Shown piece by piece: positions 28,414 to 36,119 of a stretch of DNA of 64,000 bases. Numbering within the stretch: the first letter of the stretch is position 1; each line of letters begins with the position of its first letter. The position numbers and the translations under genes are program-made. The DNA comes from JAWKIW01 sp046331175 (GTDB lineage: Bacteria; Actinomycetota; Acidimicrobiia; Acidimicrobiales; Acidimicrobilacustridaceae): contig JAXLRI010000016.1 in NCBI GenBank assembly GCA_046331175.1, positions 62,001 through 126,000 of the forward strand. Direction: 5' to 3'. The notes below the pieces were generated by a model. It ran no database searches and was not told the DNA's origin. It saw only the letters and a program-made list of their open reading frames with translations.

Positions 28414-28995
28414 GTGACCACCTCGCCGGGCCTGCGCCCGGCCGCCGGCGCCGCCGGCCGCGATCCCCTCGTGACGTCCCCATCGGTCGGTGCCGGGCGC
28501 GCCCCCACCACCGGTCCGTCCGAGGAGCCCGCCGTGCCCACCCGTCCCGTCCCCCCATCTCCTGCCCCCGCGTCGTCGCGACCGGTGGCGCCCCCCACCG
28601 GCCGTCCTGCCTCCGACCCCGTGCCCGCCCGTGGCCCTCTCCCCGGACCATGGCGCTGCTCACGCCGCCGGGCGTCGGGCGACCGGCCCGGACGCGGCGG
28701 TGACGGCGGGCAGGCGACGCCCCTGGTGGCGCTGCTCGTGCTGCTGGCCTGCGGCGTGGTCCTGCTCGTCGCCCACCTCGGTCACGCCGCCGACACCCGG
28801 GCCCGGGCCCAGGCGGCCGCCGACGCGGCTGCGCTGGCGGGGGCCGTCGACGGTGAGGCCGCTGCCCGGGCGGTGGCGGCGGCCAACGGGGCCGAGGTCG
28901 AGGCGGTGGGCCGTCAGGCCGGGGACGCCTGGGTGCGCGTCCGGGTCGGCCGGGCCACGGCCGAGGCCCGGGCGCGGGCCGGCTGGGGTTCCTGA
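28414..28995 (+). CDS. TadE/TadG-like membrane-anchored protein
   Basis: A 193-aa protein. The first 100 residues are disordered Pro/Ser/Ala/Arg. The second half is RGGDGGQATPLVALLVLLAC, a single membrane helix at about 100-122, then AQAAADAAALAGA. That is the standard core of TadE/TadG-like pseudopilin-type proteins (DGGQATP... ARAQAAADAAALAGA). A short basic beta region follows. GTG start 2 nt after the gyrA stop. It lies between gyrA and the DUF3566 gene, which are direct neighbours in Mycobacterium. No other tad gene is near. The early start could be wrong; the real one may lie within the disordered part. Confidence 0.75.
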   Translation: MTTSPGLRPAAGAAGRDPLVTSPSVGAGRAPTTGPSEEPAVPTRPVPPSPAPASSRPVAPPTGRPASDPVPARGPLPGPWRCSRRRASGDRPGRGGDGGQATPLVALLVLLACGVVLLVAHLGHAADTRARAQAAADAAALAGAVDGEAAARAVAAANGAEVEAVGRQAGDAWVRVRVGRATAEARARAGWGS

Positions 28996-29076
28996 GCCGC
29001 AGCGGGCCGGTTCGTCGACCGGCCGGAAGAGGGGCGTCGGCGGGGGCCCGTCTGTCGGCGGCGCGGCTCCATCCCG

Positions 29077-29082
29077 TACACT
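29077..29082 (+). promoter_or_regulatory. Leaderless -10 element for the DUF3566 gene
   Basis: TACACT, 7 nt before GTG 29090; it selects this start from a long open frame. Confidence 0.6.
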
Positions 29083-29089
29083 TCTCGCC

Positions 29090-29905
29090 GTGTCAGCCCC
29101 CGAGCCACGCCTGCCGGGCGCCGAACCGCGGGCAGCGGCCGACCCCTCCACCGCGGCGGTCGACCAGCCCCCTCGCGTGGCGGTGGTGCCCACCACGGCG
29201 CCGGGCGACGACGACCTGTTCGGGGAGATGAGCGAGCCGGCCCCCGCGCCCCGCCGAGCGGTGGCGCCGGTGGTGACCACCCCTCCGGTCGTGGCGGCGG
29301 CCCCGGTCGCCCCGGTCACCGCGGCCCCGGCGGCGGTCGCCGTCGCGGAGGTCGACCACGACGACGAGCTCGACGAGCTCGACGAGATCGAGGTCCCGAC
29401 CGGGTGGCGCGGCCGTCCCAAGGGCAAGCTCAAGGCCCGGCGGGTGCGCCGGGTGGTGCGCTACGTCTCGCCGTGGTCGGTGTTCAAGGTCTCGCTGCTC
29501 TTCTCGGTGTGCCTGTGGCTGATCCTGATGGTCGCCGGCGTCATCCTGTGGCAGGGCGCCGAGGGCTCGGGCATGGTCGCCAACATCGAGAAGTTCCTGG
29601 CCAAGCTGCTCGCCGAGCAGTCCTTCACCATCGACGGGCGCGAGCTGTTCCGGGCCACCGCCATCGCCGGGGTGATGCTGGTGTTCGCCGGCAGCGCCTT
29701 CAGCGTCCTGCTCGCCCTGCTGTTCAACGTGATCTCCGACATCACCGGCGGCATCCGCTTCACCGTCCTCGAGCTCGAGGACGCCGTGCGCGAGGTGAAG
29801 GTGCCGGCGGCCGAGCCGGTGCGGGCCAGCTCGCCCACCATGCCGGCGGCGGCGCCGCCGGTGGCGCGCGGCCCGGTGCTGGCCCCGCCTTCGGCCGGCG
29901 GCTGA
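29090..29905 (+). CDS. DUF3566 membrane protein
   Basis: A 271-aa protein with an acidic, Pro/Ala-rich cytoplasmic N-terminus of about 110 residues. The DUF3566 core follows: VRYVSPWSVFKVSLLFSV leading into a first membrane helix, an extracellular loop containing VANIEKFLAKLL, and a second helix ending in LLFNVISDITGGIRFTV. Position after gyrA and before tRNA-Ile is the same as Rv0007 in M. tuberculosis. Function unknown. Confidence 0.88.
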   Translation: MSAPEPRLPGAEPRAAADPSTAAVDQPPRVAVVPTTAPGDDDLFGEMSEPAPAPRRAVAPVVTTPPVVAAAPVAPVTAAPAAVAVAEVDHDDELDELDEIEVPTGWRGRPKGKLKARRVRRVVRYVSPWSVFKVSLLFSVCLWLILMVAGVILWQGAEGSGMVANIEKFLAKLLAEQSFTIDGRELFRATAIAGVMLVFAGSAFSVLLALLFNVISDITGGIRFTVLELEDAVREVKVPAAEPVRASSPTMPAAAPPVARGPVLAPPSAGG

Positions 29906-29999
29906 GCCCCCGTCGTCCCCCAGCACCGCCATCGTCGCGGGTGCGCGCGTCGCCGGGGTGCGGCCCGGATCGGTTTGGCCGCCTGCGACGGGCAGACGG

Positions 30000-30005
30000 T
30001 AGGGT
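30000..30005 (+). promoter_or_regulatory. Promoter -10 for tRNA-Ile
   Basis: TAGGGT, 13 nt before the mature tRNA 5' end. TTGGCC (29975-29980) is a possible -35 at a long 19-bp spacing. Confidence 0.45.
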
Positions 30006-30018
30006 TTCGCCTCTCACC

Positions 30019-30092
<74 letters not shown>

Positions 30093-30236
30093 CGCTTGGC
30101 CCGGTCCGCTGCTCGGGATCCGGTGCCCGCTCGGTGAGCACGGTGCGCGACCGGGTCGGTGCCCTGCTCCTCGGCCGGTCGCCTGGTCACCGGGTCGGTC
30201 GCTCCCGGGCCCGCGTGTCCGCCGACGGGAGGCCCC

Positions 30237-30374
30237 ATGAAGATGCTGCGACGTGCCATGGTGGCCATCGGCCTCGCCGGCCTGATCGCCGCCGTCCTGC
30301 GGCTGCGCGGCTCGGGGGGCACCCCGCCGCGCGACGGCGGGTGGCGCGAGCTCGAGGGACCCGACCTGCGATGA
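30237..30374 (+). CDS. Small single-helix membrane protein (45 aa)
   Basis: A 45-aa product: a basic start (MKMLRRA), one hydrophobic helix MVAIGLAGLIAAVLRL, then a polar tail ending WRELEGPDLR. A strong Shine-Dalgarno GGGAGG sits 5 nt before the ATG, and the next gene starts 34 bp downstream, so it is likely translated and in an operon with it. No function recognised. Confidence 0.65.
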   Translation: MKMLRRAMVAIGLAGLIAAVLRLRGSGGTPPRDGGWRELEGPDLR

Positions 30375-30408
30375 CCACCGCACCTGCACCGGCCCGGGGT
30401 CGGACCTG

Positions 30409-31398
30409 ATGCGCTTCCTGGTGCTCGGCGCCGGGGCGGTGGGCACCCGGCTGGCTCGCCAGCTGGCGTCCACCGAGGGGGTGGACGAGGTGCGCCTGCG
30501 CGACCCCGACGGTGCCCGGCTGGCGGCGGTGGCCGAGTCGCTCGGCGCACCGGCCGTCCTCGACGACGGTTCGGTCGACGCCCCGGCCGACGTCGATGTC
30601 GTCGTGCTCGCCGTGCCGGCTCGGCGCCACGGCCCGCTGGCCGGCACGTTCCTGCGCCGTGGCCTGCCCGTCGTCTCCACCGGCGACGCCGTCGAGGACG
30701 TGCGCGCCCTGCTCGACCTCGACGCCGAGGCGCGCGAGCGCGAGGTGCCGGTGGTGGTGGGCGCGGGCTTCGCGCCGGGGCTCACCTGCGTCCTGGCCCG
30801 CCACGCCGCCGACCAGCTCGACGCCGTCGACGAGGTGCACGTGGCCAAGTCCGGGACCGGTGGGCCGGCCTGTGCTCGCCACCACCACGCCGCGCTCGGC
30901 GGCCGGTCGGTCGACTGGAAGGACGGCGGGTGGATCACCCGACCGGGCGGGTCCGGTCGGGAGCTGTGCTGGTTCCCCGATCCGATCGGCGGCCAGGACT
31001 GCTACCGGGCGGCGCTGGCCGACGCCCTGGTCCTCGTCCCGGCCTTCCCCGGCGTGCAGCGGGTGACGGCTCGCGTGGCCGCCACCCGGCGCGACCGGCT
31101 CACCGCCCGCCTGCCGATGCTGTGGCCCACCCATCCCGAGGGCGGTCCCGGCGGCGTGCGGGTCGAGGTCCGGGGCCAGCGGGGGAGCGGGCGCGACGTC
31201 GTCGTCTACGGGGCCATGGACCGACCGGCCGTGGCGACCGGCGCGGTGGGCGCCCTCGCCGCCCTGCAGGTCGCCGCCGGCGAGGTGGCCCCGGGTGCCG
31301 CCGGGCTGGCGGCGACGGTCGACCCGGTCCCCTTCCTGGCCGAGCTGCGCCGGCGGGGGGTCCGGGCGGCGGTGTTCGAGGGCGACCTCGCGCCGTAG
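30409..31398 (+). CDS. Saccharopine-dehydrogenase-like NAD(P)-binding oxidoreductase
   Basis: A 329-aa protein with an N-terminal Rossmann fold (MRFLVLGAGAVGTRLARQLA) of the saccharopine dehydrogenase NADP-binding type and a C-terminal catalytic-like domain. VVVGAGFAPGLTCVLARHAA lies where the family has its substrate-contact loop. The true substrate is unknown; lysine metabolism should not be assumed. It probably forms a unit with the small membrane protein upstream. Confidence 0.8.
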   Translation: MRFLVLGAGAVGTRLARQLASTEGVDEVRLRDPDGARLAAVAESLGAPAVLDDGSVDAPADVDVVVLAVPARRHGPLAGTFLRRGLPVVSTGDAVEDVRALLDLDAEAREREVPVVVGAGFAPGLTCVLARHAADQLDAVDEVHVAKSGTGGPACARHHHAALGGRSVDWKDGGWITRPGGSGRELCWFPDPIGGQDCYRAALADALVLVPAFPGVQRVTARVAATRRDRLTARLPMLWPTHPEGGPGGVRVEVRGQRGSGRDVVVYGAMDRPAVATGAVGALAALQVAAGEVAPGAAGLAATVDPVPFLAELRRRGVRAAVFEGDLAP

Positions 31399-31617
31399 CC
31401 GGCAGCGCGCGCCGCGCTGACGGAGCGCCGATCTCCACAGGCTGTGGACACGCACCGTGGTCGAGCGTGACGCACTTCACCACGGGCGGTGCCGAAACGC
31501 CCTGACCTGGGAAATTACATCGATGAAACTTCACCAGAGGGCGTGAGATTCCCCTAAAGTCCCGGCGCTGCGCCGACGAAACTGCGGTGGCGCGCGAGGT
31601 CAACCGGGGAGGGCGAT
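31399..31617 (+). promoter_or_regulatory. Control region of the FliA/WhiG-type sigma gene
   Basis: 219 bp with an unusually AT-rich core (31511-31560). TAAAGT (31555-31560) can act as a -10 element; TAAA with GCCGACGAA (31572-31580), 13 bp apart, also resembles a flagellar-type promoter, though with short spacing. A direct repeat ACTTCACCA occurs at 31474-31482 and 31528-31536. A back-to-back pair TCTCCACA/TGTGGACA lies near 31430-31450. Confidence 0.45.
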
Positions 31618-32478
31618 GTGACCAAGGCCAGCAGGGGCAAGGGCGATGCCCAGGAGCTGTCGCCGCTGATCGAGCAGCACCTGCCGCTCGTCAAGCACAT
31701 CGTCTTCCAGGTGGCGGTGCACTTCCCGCGCCACGTCGACCGCGACGAGCTCGCCCGGGCCGGCGCGCTGGGGCTGGTCGAGGCGGCCCGCCGCTACGAC
31801 GAGTCGCGGGGGGTGCCGTTCGAGCGGTTCGCCGCCCAGCGCATCCGCGGCGCCATCCTCGACGCCGTCCGGGCCGCCGACTGGGCGCCCCGCTCCGTGC
31901 GGACCCTCGCCCGCAAGCTCGAGTCGGTCGAGCAGCGGCTGGCCACCGAGCTCGGCCGCGTGCCGTCGGCGGTGGAGATGGCCCAGGCGCTGGGCATGAC
32001 CCGCCAGGAGCTGTCCCGGCTGCAGGACCGCCTCTTCCGCTCCGTCGTGCTGGCCCTCGAGCACGAGGTCACCGATGACACCGACGAGGACCTCACGCTC
32101 GTCGACGTGCTGTGCGATCGCAGCGCCGTCGAGCCGCTCGAGGAGCTCGAGACCCGCGAGCTGCACGCCTACCTGCGCGATGCCGTCGGCCTGCTGCCCG
32201 AGCGCCAGCGCCTGGTCATCGTGGGCTACTTCCTCGAGGGGCGCACCAGCCAGGACCTCGCCCGCTTCCTCGGTGTCACCGAGTCCCGCGTGAGCCAGCT
32301 GCGGTCCGAGGCGCTGGCCATGCTCAAGGAGGGCATCGAGGCGCAGTACGCCGCCACCGCCCCCGCCGAGGTCGCGCCGCCGGCGGGCCGCGTCGCCCGC
32401 CGCAAGGCCAGCTACGCCGCGGCCATCGCCGAGGCGAGCCAGTGGCGCAACCGGCTGACCACGGTCAGCCGCGACTAG
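31618..32478 (+). CDS. FliA/WhiG-type sigma factor
   Basis: A 286-aa group 3 sigma factor. Region 2 has LGLVEAARRYDESRGVPFE and then RIRGAILDAVRAADW, the classic WhiG/FliA sequence followed by PRSVR. Region 3 is TELGRVPSAVEMAQALGMT. Region 4 holds LPERQRLVIVGYFLEG and ESRVSQLRSEALAML. The C-terminal 40 residues extend beyond region 4 and are basic. In motile actinobacteria this family drives flagellar genes, in Streptomyces sporulation genes. No flagellar or sporulation gene lies in the window, so the regulon is undetermined. GTG start with GGGAGGG upstream. Confidence 0.9.
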   Translation: MTKASRGKGDAQELSPLIEQHLPLVKHIVFQVAVHFPRHVDRDELARAGALGLVEAARRYDESRGVPFERFAAQRIRGAILDAVRAADWAPRSVRTLARKLESVEQRLATELGRVPSAVEMAQALGMTRQELSRLQDRLFRSVVLALEHEVTDDTDEDLTLVDVLCDRSAVEPLEELETRELHAYLRDAVGLLPERQRLVIVGYFLEGRTSQDLARFLGVTESRVSQLRSEALAMLKEGIEAQYAATAPAEVAPPAGRVARRKASYAAAIAEASQWRNRLTTVSRD

Positions 32479-32654
32479 GCCCACCTCGACGACCGCGGTC
32501 GGGCCCGCCCCACGGTCGGGCCCAGCGCCGCGCCCGGTGATCGTGGCCCGATCCCGGGTGGGGCGCTGCCGGCGCGCCGGCTACGTCGCGTGCCGGTGGC
32601 GGCGGTCGCGCGCGGGAGCGGCCTGGCGGCCCCACGTCGCGCGGGCCGTCCCGA

Positions 32655-32691
32655 TTGCCACGTGCGGTGCAAGTGTGTAATCATGTAATCC
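32655..32691 (+). promoter_or_regulatory. Strong promoter with an 8-bp direct repeat
   Basis: TTGCCA (32655-32660) and TGTAAT (32676-32681) are 15 bp apart. The -10 hexamer is part of the direct repeat TGTAATCA-TGTAATCC (32676-32691), which runs up to the ATG, so it could also be a repressor site. This is one of the most AT-rich short stretches in the window. Confidence 0.5.
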
Positions 32692-33225
32692 ATGACGAAG
32701 ACGGTGTGGTCACGGGACGAGGTGCAGGGGTGGTTCGCCGGTCGGCTGCCCGACGGCTGGTTCACCGGTCCGCCGACGGTGTCGGCCGACCGCGACGAGC
32801 TGCTGGTCGTGGGCGAGCTCGCCGCGCCCGACCTCGGCGACGACCCCGGTGACGACGCCCGCCGGGTGGCCGAGGCGGCCCGGGTGAAGGGCTTCCGGGA
32901 GGACACGCGGGCCCAGCGCATGCGCATCGCCGACGAGGCCGAGCTGCTGTGGGGGCGCAAGGTCTCGTGGGGAGCCCGCTGTGGGGGGACCGAGGTGCTG
33001 TTCACCACCCAGAGCGTGCCGGTGATGAGTCGCCTGCGGCTCTCCGAGCGCCTGGTCCTCGACACCCTGATCGACGCCGGCGTCGCCCGCAGCCGCAGCG
33101 AGGCCCTCGCCTGGTGCGTGCGCCTCGTCGGTCGCCACCAGGCCGACTGGATCGACCAGCTGCGCACCGCGATGGCCACCGTCGAGCAGGTCCGGGCCCA
33201 AGGCCCCGATCCCGACGCCGGCTGA
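32692..33225 (+). CDS. Conserved hypothetical protein with C-terminal helical DNA-binding-like segment
   Basis: A 177-aa protein. The N-terminal half opens SRDEVQGWFAGRLPDGWFTG. A charged helical middle (ARRVAEAARVKGFREDTRAQ) and a Cys-containing loop follow. The C-terminal 65 residues begin RLRLSERLVLDTLIDAGVAR with SRSEALAWCVRLV, like a ribbon-helix-helix repressor strand and helices. Homologues with this C-terminus are common and unnamed in actinobacteria. A role in transcription is only suggested by this segment. The repeated sequence before its ATG would fit autoregulation. Confidence 0.75.
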   Translation: MTKTVWSRDEVQGWFAGRLPDGWFTGPPTVSADRDELLVVGELAAPDLGDDPGDDARRVAEAARVKGFREDTRAQRMRIADEAELLWGRKVSWGARCGGTEVLFTTQSVPVMSRLRLSERLVLDTLIDAGVARSRSEALAWCVRLVGRHQADWIDQLRTAMATVEQVRAQGPDPDAG

Positions 33226-33278
33226 TCCGCAGCTGCTGATCCGCAGCGGTTGATCCCCACCGGCCGATCCGCACCGGT
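33223..33278 (+). repeat. Four degenerate 14-bp tandem repeats
   Basis: TGATCCGCAGCTGC, TGATCCGCAGCGGT, TGATCCCCACCGGC and CGATCCGCACCGGT follow without gaps, beginning at the stop codon of the preceding gene. Confidence 0.8.
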
Positions 33279-33282
33279 GGGG
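33255..33282 (+). terminator. Hairpin terminator candidate within the 14-bp repeats
   Basis: A perfect 9-bp stem (CCCCACCGG/CCGGTGGGG) with a 10-nt loop between convergent genes. No T-tract. Confidence 0.5.
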
Positions 33283-33337
33283 CCCGCGGTCGCGACCGGA
33301 TCCCGTCGTCGAGCCGACGATGCCGGCCGGTCGTCGC

Positions 33338-34060
33338 TCAGGTGGCGGCGGCGCGGATGCGGTCGTAGAGGTCGGCCTGACCGAACCGCTCGAGGCGGTC
33401 GACCGGCACCCGGCCCCACGTGGCGAGCAGGAGGTCCTCGGCGCGGCCGCGCACGGCAGCATCGCCCTTGGCGTGCTCGTGGGCGATCGTCGGGCCGCCG
33501 GCGGCGAAGGTGACCAGCCACTCGCCGTCGGCGTCGGTGGCGTGCAGGTGCACGGTGGCGTCGTCGCCGGGTTGGTCGTCGACCCGCGGGAGGAAGACGC
33601 CGAGCAGCTCGTCGAGGCCGTCGACGGCCAGCGGCGCGGCGATGGGGGCGGGGTCGCCGATGGCGGCCTGCGCGTCCCAGGCGTGCACCACGAGCTCGTG
33701 GGCCAGGCGCCGTCGCCACCAGCCCGCCGTGCCCGGACCGGCCCAGGTCCACGCGGGCCGGTCGTCGGCGAGCCCGGCGAGCCCGGCCACCGCCTCGGCG
33801 GTGCCGTCGACGACCCAGCCGAGCACGGCCGCCCCCTCGGGCGGCTCGGGCACGTCGCGGCGGCGGACCTGCTCGCCGCCACCGGCGGCGTTGGCGGCGC
33901 CCCACCGCACGATGCGCCCCACGTGGCCGGCGAGCGCCTCGACGTCCCACCCGGGACACGCGGCCACCGGCCGTCCGACGCCCTCGGCCGGCACCGCCCC
34001 GAAGGCGCGGCCGGCGTCGGCCAGCGCCTGCAGGAGGTCGTCGGGGGGGTACGGGTCCAT
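33338..34060 (-). CDS. Maleylpyruvate isomerase family (mycothiol-dependent type) protein
   Basis: A 240-aa DinB-like four-helix protein of the actinobacterial TIGR03083/MDMPI family. It has VAACPGWDVEALAGHVGRIVRW, where the His is a metal ligand in the family, and LAHELVVHAWDAQAAIGDP with the second and third His. The C-terminal half carries an SCP2-like fold (DGEWLVTFAAGGPTI). Such proteins use mycothiol or metal in isomerase or transferase reactions; the substrate is unknown. ATG 34060 was chosen for its GGAGGAGCCC ribosome site. Confidence 0.85.
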   Translation of the reverse strand: MDPYPPDDLLQALADAGRAFGAVPAEGVGRPVAACPGWDVEALAGHVGRIVRWGAANAAGGGEQVRRRDVPEPPEGAAVLGWVVDGTAEAVAGLAGLADDRPAWTWAGPGTAGWWRRRLAHELVVHAWDAQAAIGDPAPIAAPLAVDGLDELLGVFLPRVDDQPGDDATVHLHATDADGEWLVTFAAGGPTIAHEHAKGDAAVRGRAEDLLLATWGRVPVDRLERFGQADLYDRIRAAAT

Positions 34061-34140
34061 GGGCTCCTCCGGCTCGTCTCGGTCGTCCTCGCCGGTCCCG
34101 CGACGACCGCCGACGTGGCGGTCGCGGGATGCGGGATCCG

Positions 34141-36036
34141 TCAGGGGGTGGTGATCGGCACCTGGAAGCTGGTGCTGTCGGCGGTGAAGTCGGAGATGCG
34201 CGTCTTCACCGTGATGGTCCACGTCCCCGCCACGGCCAGGTCGGGTGTGCCGTCGAGGATGAAGTGCCCGGGTCCGGCGGCCTGGGTGGCCTTGGTGATG
34301 GGGCCGATGCCGCGCTCGGGCAGGCTCATCTCGAGGTCGGCCTTCTGCACCTGCATCGGGGTGCCGGTGGGCGTGCTGTAGGTCAGGTGGATGTTGTTGG
34401 TGCCGACCAGGGCCGGGCTGACCACGATGTTGAGGCGGTTGCCGCCGTCGATCGTCTGGGTCTGGTTGAACGGCCCGGCGGTGGCCTGCCCGGATCGACC
34501 CGGGGTGACGTTGACCAGCACGGCGGTGATGGCCAGCACCACCACGAGGCCGATCGCCTCGAGCCGGGCGGTCCGCACGAGGCGATCCCACCTCGGGCGC
34601 GGGGCGGCCGGCGCGTTGCCGAGCTCGCCCTGCACGAAGTCCTCCTCCTCGTCGCCGAGCGACGGCAGGAGGCGCACGTTGTTGTAGAGGGCGACCACGC
34701 CGACCGCGGCGGCGACCAGCACCTTGGCCAGCAGCAGCCGGCCGTAGGTGGTGGTGAGGAGGTTGTTCAGGCCGCCGAGCTGCGTCCACGCCAGGGCCAC
34801 GCCGGCGACGGTGAGCAGGGCCACCGAGATGGCGGCCGTGGTGGAGAAGCGGGCGACGATGCGCCCGGTCTCGTAGGGGTCGGGAGCGTCGCCGTCGGCG
34901 TCGGCGTCCAGGCTGCCGCCCTCGTCGTCGGGGCCACCAGCGGCGTCCGTCGGCCGCTCGAGCACGGCGGTGGCGGTGGCGCCCGAGCCGGCGGTGGCGG
35001 CGGCGGTGGCGGTGTCGTCGGCCTCGGTGGTGGACGGAACCGTGCCGCCAGCCTCGTCGTCGGCCGCCGCGGCCCGCACGCGGGCCCGCAGGGTGATGGC
35101 CAGCGCCACCAGCCCGCCGAACCAGATGGCGGCCACGATCACGTGCAGGGCGTCGGCGCTGAGGGCCAGCCAGCGGTTCGGCCCCTCGGCGGCGTGCCCC
35201 CAGAAGGCGAACGAGGCGCAGGTCGTGATGGCGCCGTAGAAGACGAGCACCTGGGCGGCGATGCCGCGGACCTCGAGGGCGACCAGCAGGGCGGCGAGTC
35301 CCACGAGCAGCACGACGACGTTCCAGCCGAGGCCGTTGACCAGCGCCTGGCGGACGAGGGACAGGTCGCCCAGCGCGCCGAGCCCTTGGCCGGTGGCGAG
35401 GGCGGCCTGGGTGACCACCATGCCGGCGGCGCCGAGGGCGGCCACCGGGGTGCTCCAGCGCACGAGGCGGAACAGGGCGCGATCCTCGGGCCCCTCGTCG
35501 TCGAGGAAGGCCAGGAAGAACGCGGCGCCGGCGGCGAGCAGCGCCGCGGTGTACGTGATGAAGCGGAAGACGGCGCCGACGGTCTCCCAGAGCGGGTCAC
35601 CGGTCGCTGGCGCGGTGGCGTCGAAGGAGGCGCCCTCGCCGACGGCGAAGACGATGGCCCCGCTCACCGGGTGGCCGTCGGCGGAGATGACCCGGTAGCT
35701 GGCCGTGTAGGTGCCGTCGCGCAGGTCGGCCGGCAGCCCGACGGCGAGGGTCTTGCCGTCGGGCTGGGTGGGGGACCCGTCGTCGACGGCGTTGCCGTCG
35801 CGGCCGACGACCTGCAGGCCCTTGCCGACGGTCGTGACGTCCTCGCTGAAGGTGATGCGGACGTCCTTGGGGGGCGTGGTCAGCCGCTCGCGGTCGCCGG
35901 GGCTGGAGGCCACGACCACCGCGTGGGCGGCGGCGGGACCGGCGAGGGCGACGAGCGCCGCCAGCACGCCGGCGAGGACCACGGCCGCGCGGGCGAGGCG
36001 GGCGGCGGTGGTCGGCGGGGCGGCGGACGAGGACAT
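34141..36036 (-). CDS. Fused CopC-CopD copper resistance/import protein with YtkA-like tail
   Basis: A 631-aa envelope protein. A signal peptide ends in GPAAA|HAVVVASSPGD, so the mature protein begins with the CopC copper-binding His. The CopC domain runs to about residue 125 (DGHPVSGAIVFAV with a second His). A CopD membrane domain follows with about 8 helices, interrupted by a long acidic Ala/Thr/Asp cytoplasmic loop around 310-355. The C-terminal extracellular YtkA-like beta domain covers about the last 110 residues (IHLTYSTPTGTPM). It probably handles Cu at the membrane. A GTG two codons earlier is an alternative start. Confidence 0.88.
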   Translation of the reverse strand: MSSSAAPPTTAARLARAAVVLAGVLAALVALAGPAAAHAVVVASSPGDRERLTTPPKDVRITFSEDVTTVGKGLQVVGRDGNAVDDGSPTQPDGKTLAVGLPADLRDGTYTASYRVISADGHPVSGAIVFAVGEGASFDATAPATGDPLWETVGAVFRFITYTAALLAAGAAFFLAFLDDEGPEDRALFRLVRWSTPVAALGAAGMVVTQAALATGQGLGALGDLSLVRQALVNGLGWNVVVLLVGLAALLVALEVRGIAAQVLVFYGAITTCASFAFWGHAAEGPNRWLALSADALHVIVAAIWFGGLVALAITLRARVRAAAADDEAGGTVPSTTEADDTATAAATAGSGATATAVLERPTDAAGGPDDEGGSLDADADGDAPDPYETGRIVARFSTTAAISVALLTVAGVALAWTQLGGLNNLLTTTYGRLLLAKVLVAAAVGVVALYNNVRLLPSLGDEEEDFVQGELGNAPAAPRPRWDRLVRTARLEAIGLVVVLAITAVLVNVTPGRSGQATAGPFNQTQTIDGGNRLNIVVSPALVGTNNIHLTYSTPTGTPMQVQKADLEMSLPERGIGPITKATQAAGPGHFILDGTPDLAVAGTWTITVKTRISDFTADSTSFQVPITTP

Positions 36037-36119
36037 GGTCACGGGCGTCGGTGGTCGCCGGTGCGATCGGCCGACCGCTCGACCCTACCGGCCGGGCGCG
36101 CGCGGGTGGCAGCCGGGCC

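Noticed and set aside
31430..31450. Paired DnaA-box-like sequences TCTCCACA/TGTGGACA before the sigma gene
   Set aside because: Only one pair, imperfect, 10 kb from oriC; could be chance in a GC-rich genome.
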